Source: Bacteroidales bacterium (lineage in GTDB: Bacteria > Bacteroidota > Bacteroidia > Bacteroidales > Paludibacteraceae). From it: a stretch of 64,000 nucleotides of DNA. The notes under the pieces are model-generated. The model ran no database searches and was not told the origin of the DNA. It worked only from the letters and a program-made list of their open reading frames with translations. This document shows, one piece after another, positions 44,485 through 54,400 of the stretch. Every line of letters begins with the position of its first letter. The first letter of the stretch is position 1. Both the position numbers and the translations under genes were made by a program. Location of the stretch: contig SFDZ01000002.1 of the NCBI GenBank assembly GCA_004557405.1, positions 54,994-118,993 on the forward strand, in the 5' to 3' direction.

Positions 44485-45330
44485 TTATGCTTGGGTCGAA
44501 AATTGGCGCACAATATCGCCGGCGTAGGTTTTGGAAACGGGCACTGCATCAACGCCGGCCACATCTATCTCGGCCAGAATGCCGTCGGCTTCGCGCTTGA
44601 GTAGTTTGACGTGTTTCAGGTTGACAAAGTACGAGCGGTGGCAGCGTACAATGCCGTTGGCCGTGCATGCGTCTTCGATGCCCTTCATCGTGTTGCGCAG
44701 GCTGTAGCGCACCACCTTCCCCGCATTTTCGTAGGTGATGTTCACATAGTTGCCGGCCGATTCGATAAAGATGAGCCGATCGGCTTCGACTACCAATTTG
44801 ATATTGTTTTTGTCGTCGGCGAAACGCACGGCGTTCTGATTGGTGCGCTCGATGCCGGTTTTCAGGTCGGCTATCACCGATACGCTTTGTGCCAATTGCC
44901 GGCTGCAGGCCGTTTTCTCGAAATAGAGCCACAATATGCCGTACGGAAATGCCATCGATAGGGTGGCGCACGCCAAAATTTTTGGCAGTAGTTCGAAGTA
45001 ACCGCAGTGGGCATGCAGACACAGAAATAAATCGCAAAACAGACACATCACCGTCAGTTCGCACAGCAGCCAAATAGCATGTTGCCCGACACTCAAATGG
45101 TTGTGGCGCGTGGTGAAGTACAAAATAAGGCGACTGCCTACTGTTACGCCAAACACGATGGCTGCCAATATGGAGATGCGCAATGTGGCGTCGTCGTTCC
45201 AAATGGTTTCGTAACGGTAACCAAACGTGGGCTTATAGATTATCGGAAACAGAAATGTCCATAGCGTGATGCACACTACCCAAATGACCATATATTTGGG
45301 CTGATAAAACAGATTGGCAATTTTTTTCAT
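44485..45330 (-). CDS. Membrane-anchored LytTR DNA-binding regulator
   Basis: The 281-residue protein has about four transmembrane helices in residues 13-150 (VIWVVCITLWTFLFPII, ILAAIVFGVTVGSRLILYF, AIWLLCELTVMCLFCDLF, ILACATLSMAFPYGILWLYF). A linker and a C-terminal LytTR domain follow, with FIESAGNYVNITYENAG, VRYSLRNTMKGIED and the recognition-region RCHRSYFVNLKHV. There is no receiver domain, so it may sense a membrane signal directly. The upstream in-frame region to 45408 is not used, given the -7 box at 45364. Confidence 0.85.
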   Translation of the reverse strand: MKKIANLFYQPKYMVIWVVCITLWTFLFPIIYKPTFGYRYETIWNDDATLRISILAAIVFGVTVGSRLILYFTTRHNHLSVGQHAIWLLCELTVMCLFCDLFLCLHAHCGYFELLPKILACATLSMAFPYGILWLYFEKTACSRQLAQSVSVIADLKTGIERTNQNAVRFADDKNNIKLVVEADRLIFIESAGNYVNITYENAGKVVRYSLRNTMKGIEDACTANGIVRCHRSYFVNLKHVKLLKREADGILAEIDVAGVDAVPVSKTYAGDIVRQFSTQA

Positions 45331-45363
45331 GTGAATGTTGCTTTTTTGTGATTTTTGCTGGTG

Positions 45364-45371
45364 CAAAGGTA
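45364..45371 (-). promoter_or_regulatory. -7 box for the LytTR gene
   Basis: The minus-strand sequence TACCTTTG is 34 bp upstream of the LytTR start. It lies in the same divergent region as the SGNH promoter. No matching -33 is clear. Confidence 0.5.
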
Positions 45372-45511
45372 CGCTATTTTTACCGAATTTCATCATTTTT
45401 ACTACCAAAAATGCGGGATAAAAGTGTATTTTATTCGATTTTTATCCCAAATAGGCGACAAACGGCACCAAAAATCGATTTTCGTGTCATTTTTTGGCAC
45501 CCGTTCCATTT

Positions 45512-45544
45512 TTTGCAGACGTTGTATTTTTATGCCTATTTTTG
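45512..45544 (+). promoter_or_regulatory. Promoter of the SGNH hydrolase gene
   Basis: TTTG (45512-45515), 21 bp, TATTTTTG (45537-45544), 46 bp upstream of the ATG at 45591. This supports the shorter start over the longer in-frame extension. Confidence 0.62.
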
Positions 45545-45590
45545 CAGCGACAAATCTTTTTGGTTTCATACAAAAATCAACAAAACAATC

Positions 45591-46325
45591 ATGGCAAAAA
45601 TCATAACTTTTGGCGATTCCATCATGAAAGGTGTGGTTGCCGAGCCGCAACAGACAGGCGGCAACAGCGTGAAATACAGAGTAACCGACCAGTCGTTTGT
45701 GGCGCGTTGCGAGCGCAGGCTTGGTCTGCCGATTGACAATTTGGCGCGTTTTGGCAGCACTATCACGCATGGATTGAAAAATCTCGACCGCTACAACCGA
45801 CTCATCGCTGCCGGCGATTATGTGGTGTTGGAATTTGGTGGCAACGATTGTAATTTCGATTGGAAATCGGTGGCCGTTAATCCCGAGGCTGCTCATCGGC
45901 CGTTTACGCCCATCGACATTTTTCGGGCGGAATATGCCGTGGCGATAGACAAAGTGCGGCGCGTGGGCGCTCAGCCGGTGTTGCTGTCGCTGCCGCCTAT
46001 CGATGGCAAGTTGTTTTTCGACCACATCTGCCAAAATCTCGACCGCAACAACATCATGCAGTTTATCGATGCCGATGTGCATTACATTCAGGATTGGCAC
46101 GAACAATACAATTTGGAGGTGTTCAAGTTGGCGTGCGCTAAACGTGTGCCGATTATCGACATCAGCACGGTATTTTTGGAACAGCGTCGGTTGGCACCTT
46201 TTTATTGTGCCGATGGCATGCATCCAAACGACACCGGCCATCAACTGATAGCCGATGCCATTATGCAATATGTGTCCGACATGGCGGTGCTTGGCGTCAG
46301 CGATGCGCGGCATGCTTCGGCTTGA
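45591..46325 (+). CDS. SGNH/GDSL hydrolase
   Basis: The 244-residue esterase/lipase-like hydrolase begins MAKIITFGDSIMKG (block I, Ser10). It also has the block III motif EFGGNDCNF and the C-terminal Asp-His block ADGMHPNDTGH. There is no signal peptide, so it is probably cytosolic. The substrate is unknown. It stands alone between a divergent regulator and a convergent transporter gene. Confidence 0.88.
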   Translation: MAKIITFGDSIMKGVVAEPQQTGGNSVKYRVTDQSFVARCERRLGLPIDNLARFGSTITHGLKNLDRYNRLIAAGDYVVLEFGGNDCNFDWKSVAVNPEAAHRPFTPIDIFRAEYAVAIDKVRRVGAQPVLLSLPPIDGKLFFDHICQNLDRNNIMQFIDADVHYIQDWHEQYNLEVFKLACAKRVPIIDISTVFLEQRRLAPFYCADGMHPNDTGHQLIADAIMQYVSDMAVLGVSDARHASA

Positions 46326-46367
46326 CTGTCGGTTTTGGTGGTTACTAACTAATTGTAATTCAGTTTG

Positions 46368-48326
46368 TTAATATTTCTTTGCGCGCATGCTTGCTATCAC
46401 GAAATAGACTATCAGCAGCAGATAGGCTGCCACGCCGCAGATGGCCGCGTAGTTGCTTTCTGCCCATTGTGGCATGTAGAGGTCGATGTCGGCAAATTTG
46501 AGTGCCGCACTTACCACGCCCATCAGCGCGCCGCCGGCTATCAGTCCCGATGCGATGAGTGTGCCGCGTTCTTGGCGTGCTTGGTTGAGGGCGGTGTCTT
46601 TCGAACGCGACGACACAAACCAACTAATCAGTCCGCCGACGACGAGTGGTGTGTTGAGCGGCAGTGGAATGAACATGCCGAGCGCAAAGGCCAATACGGG
46701 TACACCTAAAATGTTGAGTAACAGTGCCAAAACGGCTCCGATGCCGTAGAGCAACCACGGTGCGCCTTGCCCCATCATCAGTGGTTCGATGACGGCTGCC
46801 ATGGCATTGGCTTGCGGTGCCACAAGGGCGTTGTCGCCGGTGAAACCGTAGGTTTTGTTCAGAATGATGATGACGCCGCCAACCGTCGCGGCCGAAACAA
46901 GTGTACCGAGAAATTTCCACGTTTCCTGCTTGGCCGGTGTGTTGCCGATCCAATAACCGATTTTGAGGTCGGTAACAAATCCGCCGGCCATCGACAAGGC
47001 GGTGCATACCACGCCGCCGATAACCATGGCGGCTACCATACCGTCGGTGCCGTTCAGTCCTACGGCCACCAGCACTACCGATGCGATGATGAGTGTCATC
47101 AGGGTCATGCCTGATACCGGATTTGACCCGACAATGGCGATGGCGTTTGCCGCAACAGTGGTGAATAAGAAGGCGATGACGGCCACCACCACAAACGCGA
47201 TGAGCGATTGGAACAGATTGTGTATGACGCCAAAATAGAAAAATAGTAGGGTGATGACGAGTGCGGCGGCCATGGCGATGACAATGAATTTCATCGAGAG
47301 GTCGCGCTCGGTGCGCGGAACGGCCGTAGCAACGGCTTTGCCTTTGCTGCCGAGTTCACGGCCGGCCAATCCGACAGCACTTTTGATGACGCCCCACGAT
47401 TTGACGATGCCGATGATGCCGGCCATGGCGATGGCGCCGATGCCGATGTAGCGCGCGTAGTTGCTGAAAATCCATTCGGGCTGCATCTGGCTGAGCATCA
47501 CGGAATCTTGTGTCGTCATGCCGAGCAGCGGCACAATGAACCACCACACGAACAACGAGCCGGCGCAGATGATGAGGCTGTATTTCAGTCCGACGATGTA
47601 GCCCAATCCGAGTACGGCTGCACTGGTGTTTATCGAAAATGTCAGTTTGGCTTTTTGTGCGAGGGCTTCGCCCCACGGAATCATGCGCGAGGTGAGTGTT
47701 TCGCTCCAAGCGCCGAATGTGGCTACCACAAAGTCGTACAGACCACCGATGCCGGCCGCCCAAATGAGCGGTTTGGCTTGGCTGCCGCCTTTTTCGCCAG
47801 ACACCAGCACTTGGGTGGTGGCTGTGGCTTCGGGGAACGGGTATTTGCCGTGCATGTCGCTGACAAAATATTTGCGGAACGGTATCAGGAATAAAATGCC
47901 CAAAATGCCGCCCAAGAGCGAACTCAAAAATACCTGCATGAAACTGACGGTGATGTCGGGATATTTGGCTTGCAGAATGTAGAGGGCAGGCAGTGTGAAA
48001 ATGGCGCCGGCCACGATAACGCCCGAACTTGCGCCGATGGATTGTATGATGACGTTTTCGCCGAGCGCATTTTTGCGGCGTGTGGCACTCGACAAGCCTA
48101 CCGCGATGATGGCGATGGGAATGGCGGCTTCGAACACTTGTCCGACTTTGAGCCCGAGGTAGGCGGCTGCGGCCGAAAAGAGTACAGCCATCACAATGCC
48201 GCAAGTTACCGAATAAAGGCTTATTTCCGGCACTTGTTTGCCGGCGGGCAGAATAGGAGTGTATTTTTCGCCCGGCTTCAGTTCGCGGTTGGCGTTTTCG
48301 GGCAGTTTGATTTCTTGTTGTTCCAT
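46368..48326 (-). CDS. OPT-family oligopeptide transporter
   Basis: The 652-residue integral membrane protein has about 14-16 hydrophobic segments. The family motifs NPVSGMTLMTLIIASVVLVAVG and the early FSAAAAYLGLKVGQVFEAAIPIAI region are visible. Bacterial OPT proteins import peptides or metal chelates using the proton gradient. It starts 44 bp after the dnaB stop on the same strand and may be co-transcribed. The substrate is unknown. Confidence 0.88.
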   Translation of the reverse strand: MEQQEIKLPENANRELKPGEKYTPILPAGKQVPEISLYSVTCGIVMAVLFSAAAAYLGLKVGQVFEAAIPIAIIAVGLSSATRRKNALGENVIIQSIGASSGVIVAGAIFTLPALYILQAKYPDITVSFMQVFLSSLLGGILGILFLIPFRKYFVSDMHGKYPFPEATATTQVLVSGEKGGSQAKPLIWAAGIGGLYDFVVATFGAWSETLTSRMIPWGEALAQKAKLTFSINTSAAVLGLGYIVGLKYSLIICAGSLFVWWFIVPLLGMTTQDSVMLSQMQPEWIFSNYARYIGIGAIAMAGIIGIVKSWGVIKSAVGLAGRELGSKGKAVATAVPRTERDLSMKFIVIAMAAALVITLLFFYFGVIHNLFQSLIAFVVVAVIAFLFTTVAANAIAIVGSNPVSGMTLMTLIIASVVLVAVGLNGTDGMVAAMVIGGVVCTALSMAGGFVTDLKIGYWIGNTPAKQETWKFLGTLVSAATVGGVIIILNKTYGFTGDNALVAPQANAMAAVIEPLMMGQGAPWLLYGIGAVLALLLNILGVPVLAFALGMFIPLPLNTPLVVGGLISWFVSSRSKDTALNQARQERGTLIASGLIAGGALMGVVSAALKFADIDLYMPQWAESNYAAICGVAAYLLLIVYFVIASMRAKKY

Positions 48327-48370
48327 ATTAAAAAAATGTGTTGTTGGTTATGTTTTTTTGTTGTTTCGAA

Positions 48371-49894
48371 TCAGTATGGCAACGAATCGTCCGGTGGTGG
48401 CAGCGTATAGTCGTTGGATGGTGGCACCTGCATCGGGTCGTTGATGCGCGATTCGAGTGTCTCGCCGGGTTGTATTAAGTCCTCTTCGTTCATAAAACGG
48501 GCGTATTCGCTTTTGAATCGTAAATTGACGTCGCCGGTAGCACCGTTACGGTGTTTGGCAATGATGACTTGTGCCACACCGCGCAAATCTTTCTTCGTAA
48601 CCGGATCTTCGTAGATTTTGTAGTAATCTGGTCGGTGAATGAAACATACCATATCGGCATCTTGTTCGATGGCACCCGATTCGCGCAAGTCGCTCAACTG
48701 CGGTTTTTTGCCTTCGATGCCGCTTTTTTCGCCGCCGCGATTTTCGACGTTACGGTTCAACTGCGACAGGGCAATAATCGGGATGTCCAACTCTTTGGCC
48801 AAGCCTTTGAGCGATCGCGAAATGGTGCTGACCTCTTGTTCGCGGCTTTGGAAACGCATGCCCGAGGCGTTCATCAGTTGCAGATAGTCGATGATGATGA
48901 TTTGAATGTCGTGCTCCTCTTTCAGGCGGCGCGCTTTGGTCTGAAATTCCAAAATGGAGAGGCTCGGCGTGTCGTCGATGTAGAGGGGCGCACCTTGCAG
49001 TTGTGGCAGTTTGGCGTCCAACTGTTTCCATTCGTGTTGTTCGAGGTCGCCTTTTTTCAGTTTGTCGCTTGTGATGGAGCACACGTTGACAATCAGGCGG
49101 TTGACCAACTGCACGCTCGACATTTCGAGCGAAAAGATAGCGGTCGGTATGCGTTTGTCCACAGCCATGTTTTTGGCCATCGACAGCACGAAGGCGGTTT
49201 TACCCATGGCCGGTCGTGCGGCTATGATGATAAGATCGGATTTTTGCCATCCGGATGTGATTTTGTCCAATTGGTAGAATCCGCTCGGTGTGCCGCTCAT
49301 ACCATCGACACATGCTGCTGCCTTTTTGAGGCGTTCGATGGCTTCTTCGATGACCGGGTCGATTTGTGTAACGCCTTTTTTTATGCGGTTTTGCGATAGG
49401 TCGAATATGCGTCCTTCGGTGTCTTGCAGCAGGTCTTCGATGTCGGTGCTCTCTTCGTAGGCTTTGGCTTGCATGTCGCTGCAGATGCCGATGAGTTCGC
49501 GCGCCAAGTATTTCTGTACGAGAATTTGTGCGTGGTACACGATGTGTGCCGACGAGGCTATTTTGGCTGTCAGTAGGGCGATGTTGTATGACCCGCCGAC
49601 GTCATCCAAAGTGCCATCTTTGCGTAGTTGCTCGGTTACTGTGTGTATGTCGATGGGGTGTCGATTGCTGTAGAGGGCTATGATGGCTTTGTAGATGAGT
49701 TGATGCTCGCGTTTATAGAAAATGTTGTCCCGAAGTAAGTCGATGACTTTGTCGATGGCGGTGCCGTCGATCATGAGTGCGCCGAGTACCGACTCTTCGA
49801 TTTCGGTGGCGTTCGGCAGCATTTTGCCGTAGTCGGCAATGTTGTTTGCAGCGGATTTCTTGGTGTTTTTAGGTGTTTTGGTGGCCGATTCCAT
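48371..49894 (-). CDS. dnaB: Replicative DNA helicase DnaB
   Basis: The 507-residue helicase has an N-terminal primase-interacting helical domain (IEESVLGALMIDGTAIDKVI) and a RecA-like motor with Walker A AARPAMGKTAF (225-235). It also has Walker B IIIIDYLQLMN and the motif LKGLAKELDIPIIALSQLNR. Its 5' side carries a phased 9-mer array (50039-50112) that may be replication- or promoter-related. Confidence 0.95.
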   Translation of the reverse strand: MESATKTPKNTKKSAANNIADYGKMLPNATEIEESVLGALMIDGTAIDKVIDLLRDNIFYKREHQLIYKAIIALYSNRHPIDIHTVTEQLRKDGTLDDVGGSYNIALLTAKIASSAHIVYHAQILVQKYLARELIGICSDMQAKAYEESTDIEDLLQDTEGRIFDLSQNRIKKGVTQIDPVIEEAIERLKKAAACVDGMSGTPSGFYQLDKITSGWQKSDLIIIAARPAMGKTAFVLSMAKNMAVDKRIPTAIFSLEMSSVQLVNRLIVNVCSITSDKLKKGDLEQHEWKQLDAKLPQLQGAPLYIDDTPSLSILEFQTKARRLKEEHDIQIIIIDYLQLMNASGMRFQSREQEVSTISRSLKGLAKELDIPIIALSQLNRNVENRGGEKSGIEGKKPQLSDLRESGAIEQDADMVCFIHRPDYYKIYEDPVTKKDLRGVAQVIIAKHRNGATGDVNLRFKSEYARFMNEEDLIQPGETLESRINDPMQVPPSNDYTLPPPDDSLPY

Positions 49895-49979
49895 ACGATT
49901 AGAATATGTTTGTTATGATGCTATGCTTTTGACAATCAGTTTGTTGTGATTTTTCTGCGATAAATCGTTTTTGGTATGT

Positions 49980-49987
49980 CAAAAGTA
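49980..49987 (-). promoter_or_regulatory. -7 box for dnaB
   Basis: The minus-strand sequence TACTTTTG lies 86 bp upstream of the dnaB start. No convincing TTTG partner is seen at the expected spacing. Confidence 0.4.
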
Positions 49988-50038
49988 GTGCTTTTTGCGC
50001 GGATGGATGGGCATGCGTGCGTGATTTTTGTACAAGAC

Positions 50039-50112
50039 GTATCAACAGGTTTTTCAACAGTTTTGTGGCGTTGTTGACAAGTTTTGAACAGTTTTTCGAC
50101 AAGTTATTAACA
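50039..50112. repeat. Six degenerate 9-mers in an 11-bp phased array upstream of dnaB
   Basis: Five 9-mers match TTNTNNACA: TTTTCAACA (50051), TTGTTGACA (50071), TTTTGAACA (50082), TTTTCGACA (50093) and TTATTAACA (50104). A near match is GTATCAACA (50039). The last four are spaced exactly 11 bp apart, about one helical turn. Each differs from the DnaA box TTATCCACA at a few positions. The array lies in the gap between the tolC and dnaB genes. Confidence 0.6.
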
Positions 50113-50119
50113 ATTTATG

Positions 50120-51466
50120 CTATTTTTGTCTCGTCAGTTGGCGGTAGCGGGTGAGTGCCATTTGGTAGTCGATGCGTGCGTCGTTGCGTTGGTCGGTGGC
50201 TTGTTGCAACAGGGTTTGGGCTTCGAGCAGTTCGGAGAGCGGAGCAAGGCCGGCTTGGTAGTTTTGCGTGGCAATGTCGAGGTTTTGTCGGGCATTGTCG
50301 CACGTTTCGTCGGCAAGGTCGATTTGGGCGTATGCTTCGAGCAGTTCGTTCCACGCTTTTTGCGTTTGCAACTGCATTTGTTCGGTCAGGTGGCGCCGAT
50401 TGTTTTCGGCTATTTGCATTTTTTTGTTGTGTGCAGTCAGTTTGTGGCCTGTTGCCCACCAATCGGTGAGCGGAATCTGTATGGTGGCAAGCAACATGCC
50501 GTTCATGCCGCCCGAATAGTCCCACAAATGGCCGTAGCCATAGTTTGCCACCAAGGCTATTTGTGGCAGAGTCTCGCCCAATGTCATTTTGCGTTGCAGT
50601 TGTTCGGATTTGACGCCGAGTTCGAGCAGACGTGTTTCGATGCGTTGTGCCACAGCATCGTTGGTTGGGCGGTAAACATCGAACGGAGCGACTGTCGCCT
50701 CAGAGAGCGTGTCGGTCAGCATAAGTGTGTCGGTGTAGGCGATGCCGATGGCTTGGCACAAGGCCATTTTTGCCAATGCGATGCCGTTGTCCAAAGTCAG
50801 TCGTTGCGATTTCAGTTCGTTTTGTTTGAGCGATAGTTTCAACCATTCGTTTTGCGTGGCAAGTCCGGCGGCAATGGCGCCGCTCAGGTCGTGCGCCAGC
50901 GTATCGACCAACAGTTGCGCTTGTTGCAGTGTTTTGCGTTTTTCCTGCAACGAAATCACGAGCCAATAACTCTCTTCGGTTTGTTGCAGCATTTTCTGTA
51001 CGGCCATGTCGTGTTGTGCCTCGGCGGCTTCGATGCCGAGTGCGGCCAATTTATTGCCGTTGACGATGCGGCCGCCGGCAAAAATCGGTTGTGTGGCTGT
51101 GATGTTTGCCGCGTAACCGTTGCGGAAAAAACTTAATCGGTTGGGCAGTCCGAGCGTGGCGCCGTATTCGGCATAAAACGTGTTGAGCAGCGCGCGCACG
51201 TTGGCGTTTGGCACATCGTCGATGCCGACTTCGAGCAGCGGATTCAGTGCATGATAGCCAATGCCGGAGAGTTTCAGATTCGGGAAATATTTGGTCAGGG
51301 CTTCGTTTTTTGTTTGTCGGGCAATGTCGATGTCGAGTTCGGCATTTTGCACTTTGGCATTGTTGCGCACGGCAAGGATTTTGCACGAGTCGAGCGACAA
51401 CGTTTGAGCGTGTAGTCCGCCGATGCCGATTAGTAAAAATCCTATCAGAAAATATCTTTTTTTCAT
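50120..51466 (-). CDS. TolC-like outer-membrane efflux protein
   Basis: The 448-residue protein has a signal peptide (to about GGLHAQ) and the TolC/OEP two-repeat helical pattern with conserved QTKNEALTKYFPNLKLSG-like starts. The C-terminal RQNLDIATQNYQAGLAPLSELLEAQ is typical of this family. ATG at 51466 shares four bases (ATGA) with the pump gene's stop. An upstream in-frame extension to 51940 is a shadow. It is the last gene of the RND operon and forms the outer-membrane channel. Confidence 0.9.
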   Translation of the reverse strand: MKKRYFLIGFLLIGIGGLHAQTLSLDSCKILAVRNNAKVQNAELDIDIARQTKNEALTKYFPNLKLSGIGYHALNPLLEVGIDDVPNANVRALLNTFYAEYGATLGLPNRLSFFRNGYAANITATQPIFAGGRIVNGNKLAALGIEAAEAQHDMAVQKMLQQTEESYWLVISLQEKRKTLQQAQLLVDTLAHDLSGAIAAGLATQNEWLKLSLKQNELKSQRLTLDNGIALAKMALCQAIGIAYTDTLMLTDTLSEATVAPFDVYRPTNDAVAQRIETRLLELGVKSEQLQRKMTLGETLPQIALVANYGYGHLWDYSGGMNGMLLATIQIPLTDWWATGHKLTAHNKKMQIAENNRRHLTEQMQLQTQKAWNELLEAYAQIDLADETCDNARQNLDIATQNYQAGLAPLSELLEAQTLLQQATDQRNDARIDYQMALTRYRQLTRQK

Positions 51467-54400
51467 CGTGTTTTCTCCTTGTAAATCTGCCAATAAGCCA
51501 CCGGCAACACCGTTACGACCAAAGGCAACGAAAAGATGGTGCCGAAACAAATCACCACGCCCATGGGCATCCACAGCGAGGTCTGTGCCACGATCATCGG
51601 AATGACGCCCAAAGCCGTCGTGGCCGATGTCAGAAAGATGGGACGCATACGGCGTTTGCCGGCTTCGAATGCGGCTTCGCGGGCGGTCTTGTGCTGCTCG
51701 TTGCGGAGCATTTCGGCGTATTCGAACATGATGATGGCGTTGCGCACAATGATGCCGATGAGGCTGACCACGCCCAGCACGGCCGTGATGCTGAAGTCGA
51801 GTTGGAAAATCCACAATCCGAGGCAGGCACCGAAAATGCAGATGGCACTCGCTGCCAACGAGAGCAGGGCAATATCGATTTTTGTAAAATGATAGACCAA
51901 AAAGACGAACAAGACCAAAATGGCGGCTGCCACGCTCCATATCAGTTCGGGAATGACGCCGTTGTTCATGCTGGTGAGGCCGCCGTAGGCGATTTTAATG
52001 CCGTCGGGCAGCGTGGGGCGAATCTCTTTGTCGATGTATTTCGTGATTTTTTTCATGCTTTGCGGTTGGCTGTAGCCGTAGCGCAGGTCGCAACCGATGG
52101 TGATGCAGCGTATGCTGTTGCGCCGCGATATGGACGAGTGGTGCCATTCGGGTGTGATGTCGGCAATTTGTCGCACAGGCACCCATACGCCCGGCAACGA
52201 AGTCGGTATCAGCAAGTCGTTGAGTTGTGCCAGAGCAAGAGTGTCGGCAAGGGTGGTGTAGAGCACCACGGGCACGCGGTAGTCGCCTTCCCAAACGGAA
52301 GTGAGCGTTTGTCCGTTCAGCGCGCTCGACAGATAAACCGACAGCATGCTTTGCGTTACGCCGAGTCGGGTGGCTTCGTCGGTCTTCAGAGCGATGCGCA
52401 CGTTCTGGGTGGTTTCGTCGTAGTCGCTGTGCACCCATGTGAGTTCGGGTTGGCCATTTAAGAAACGTTTCAGTGAATCGCCGACCACTTCCATGCTGTT
52501 CAAATCGTCGCCCGTTAAGCGAATTTCGATGGGATTTTTTACGGCTTGATAATCCATCTGTTTGAAACGCACATAAGCGTTCGGGAAACGATTTTCGTAC
52601 AGCGGAGCATACGTTTTCAGAATGTCGCGTGTAGCCTCTTCGTCGATGGTGTTGACGATGAATTGCGCATAACTTTTTTTGGCCATTTGTGGCGAATAGG
52701 TGGCGTGAAAACGTGGCGAGGCGCATCCCACAAAAGCCGTTACCGACTTGATGCGTCTGTCGGCCAGCAGGGCTTTTTGCACGCTATCGACCACTGCGGC
52801 GGTTTGCTCCAACGCGCTACCGTCGGTCAAGTGAATTTCGACCGCAAAACAGTCGCGTTCGGCTTTCGGCATCATTTGCACGTTCAGCCGCGTGAACAAA
52901 AACGCGCCCAATCCGATGGCCACAACGGCTGTGCATAAAATCAGGACAGGATGCCGAAAACAGCACTCCAACAGCCGATTGTAGCCGTTTTGAAGTCCTT
53001 TGAAAAACTTGTTTTGCAGCCGCTCGAACTTGTTGCCTTCCATGTTGCCGTTGCCATTGCGGCGGATAAACCGCGTGCTCAAATACGGAATGACCCACAC
53101 GGCGTAAAAAATCGATGCCACCAGCGCAAACGTTACCGCCCACGGAAATAGTTGCACAAATTCGCCGAGTGGTCCGGTGATGATGCCTGTCATGGGGAAA
53201 AACATACCGCAAATAGACATCGTGGCAAGCGACATCGGCACAAACAACTGCCGTGTGCTTTCGGTGGCCGAAAACCAGCGCGAATGCCCTTTTTGGAGCA
53301 TATCCGCATAGCCGTCGATGACAATGACCGAGTCGTCGACTATCATGCCCAAAACCACAATGAGCGCCGCCAGCGTAACAGTGTTCAACTCGATGCCGAA
53401 CAACGCCAAGGCACCGAGCGTGATGGCGGTGCAAACAGGCACACCCGAACCGGCAATCAAGGCTGTGCGCAGCGGGAAAAGCAGCATCATCACGGCAATG
53501 ACCACAAGAATGGAGAACACCAAATCGCGCAAAAACGACATCACCGATTTATCGACCACTTGCGGTTGATTGGTGATGCGGTGAATCTGCACATCGGGCG
53601 GCAGAGTGGCGTGAGTTTCGTTCAAAATCTGCTCAACTTGTTCGCCGAAAGCCACAATGTTGTTGCCCGGACACATCTCCATCGACACAATCACGGTGTT
53701 CTGACCGTTGAATTGCACATATTTGTCGGGTTTGGCGTAGCGGCGTTCGATGGTGGCAATGTCGCGCAGACGAATGCTGCTGCCGGTGGGGTCGGCATAG
53801 ACGATTTGTTCGCCGATTTCGTATTCCGACCGATAGGGAATGGTAACCTGCACAAGTGTATTGCCGCCGCCGTTTTGCAACGAGCCGCCAACGGTGCGGA
53901 AACCCTGTGTGGCGAGTGCCGCCAACAACACTTTCTGATCGACGCCGTAGGCCGACAATTTTTCGGGGTCGATGGTGATGGCAATCTCTTCGTGTTGCTG
54001 ACCGAGGATTTTCAGATTGCCCATCGACGGAATGGCACGCAGACGGTCGCAGAGTTGTTCGGCATAGTGTTCCAATTCGCGTGGTGTACGTTCGGGCGAT
54101 TCCACTGCCAAAAGCATCGAGGCGGTGTTGCCAAAGTCGTCCACAACCACCACTTCGAGCACGCCGGCGGGCAACGATGTCTTTTTGAATAGCGACAGCC
54201 CGTGCCGAATTTTCGACCACACTTCGTCTTTGTTTTTAACATCGGTGCGCAGTTCGGCAAACACATATACGATGCCGTCTTCCGACACGGAGTAGGTCAG
54301 GTCTTTGTTTATCTCCTGATAGGTAAACAAAAATCGTTCGAGCGGTTTTGTAACCTGCTCTTCCACCTCTTGCGCCGTGGCTCCCGGGTAGATGGCTGCC

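Noticed and set aside
51467..51940. Upstream extension of the TolC frame
   Set aside because: Lies within the pump gene in another frame; the signal peptide begins at 51466.
53152..54192. 346-codon plus-strand frame inside the RND pump
   Set aside because: Antisense, His/Gln-rich and without known motifs.
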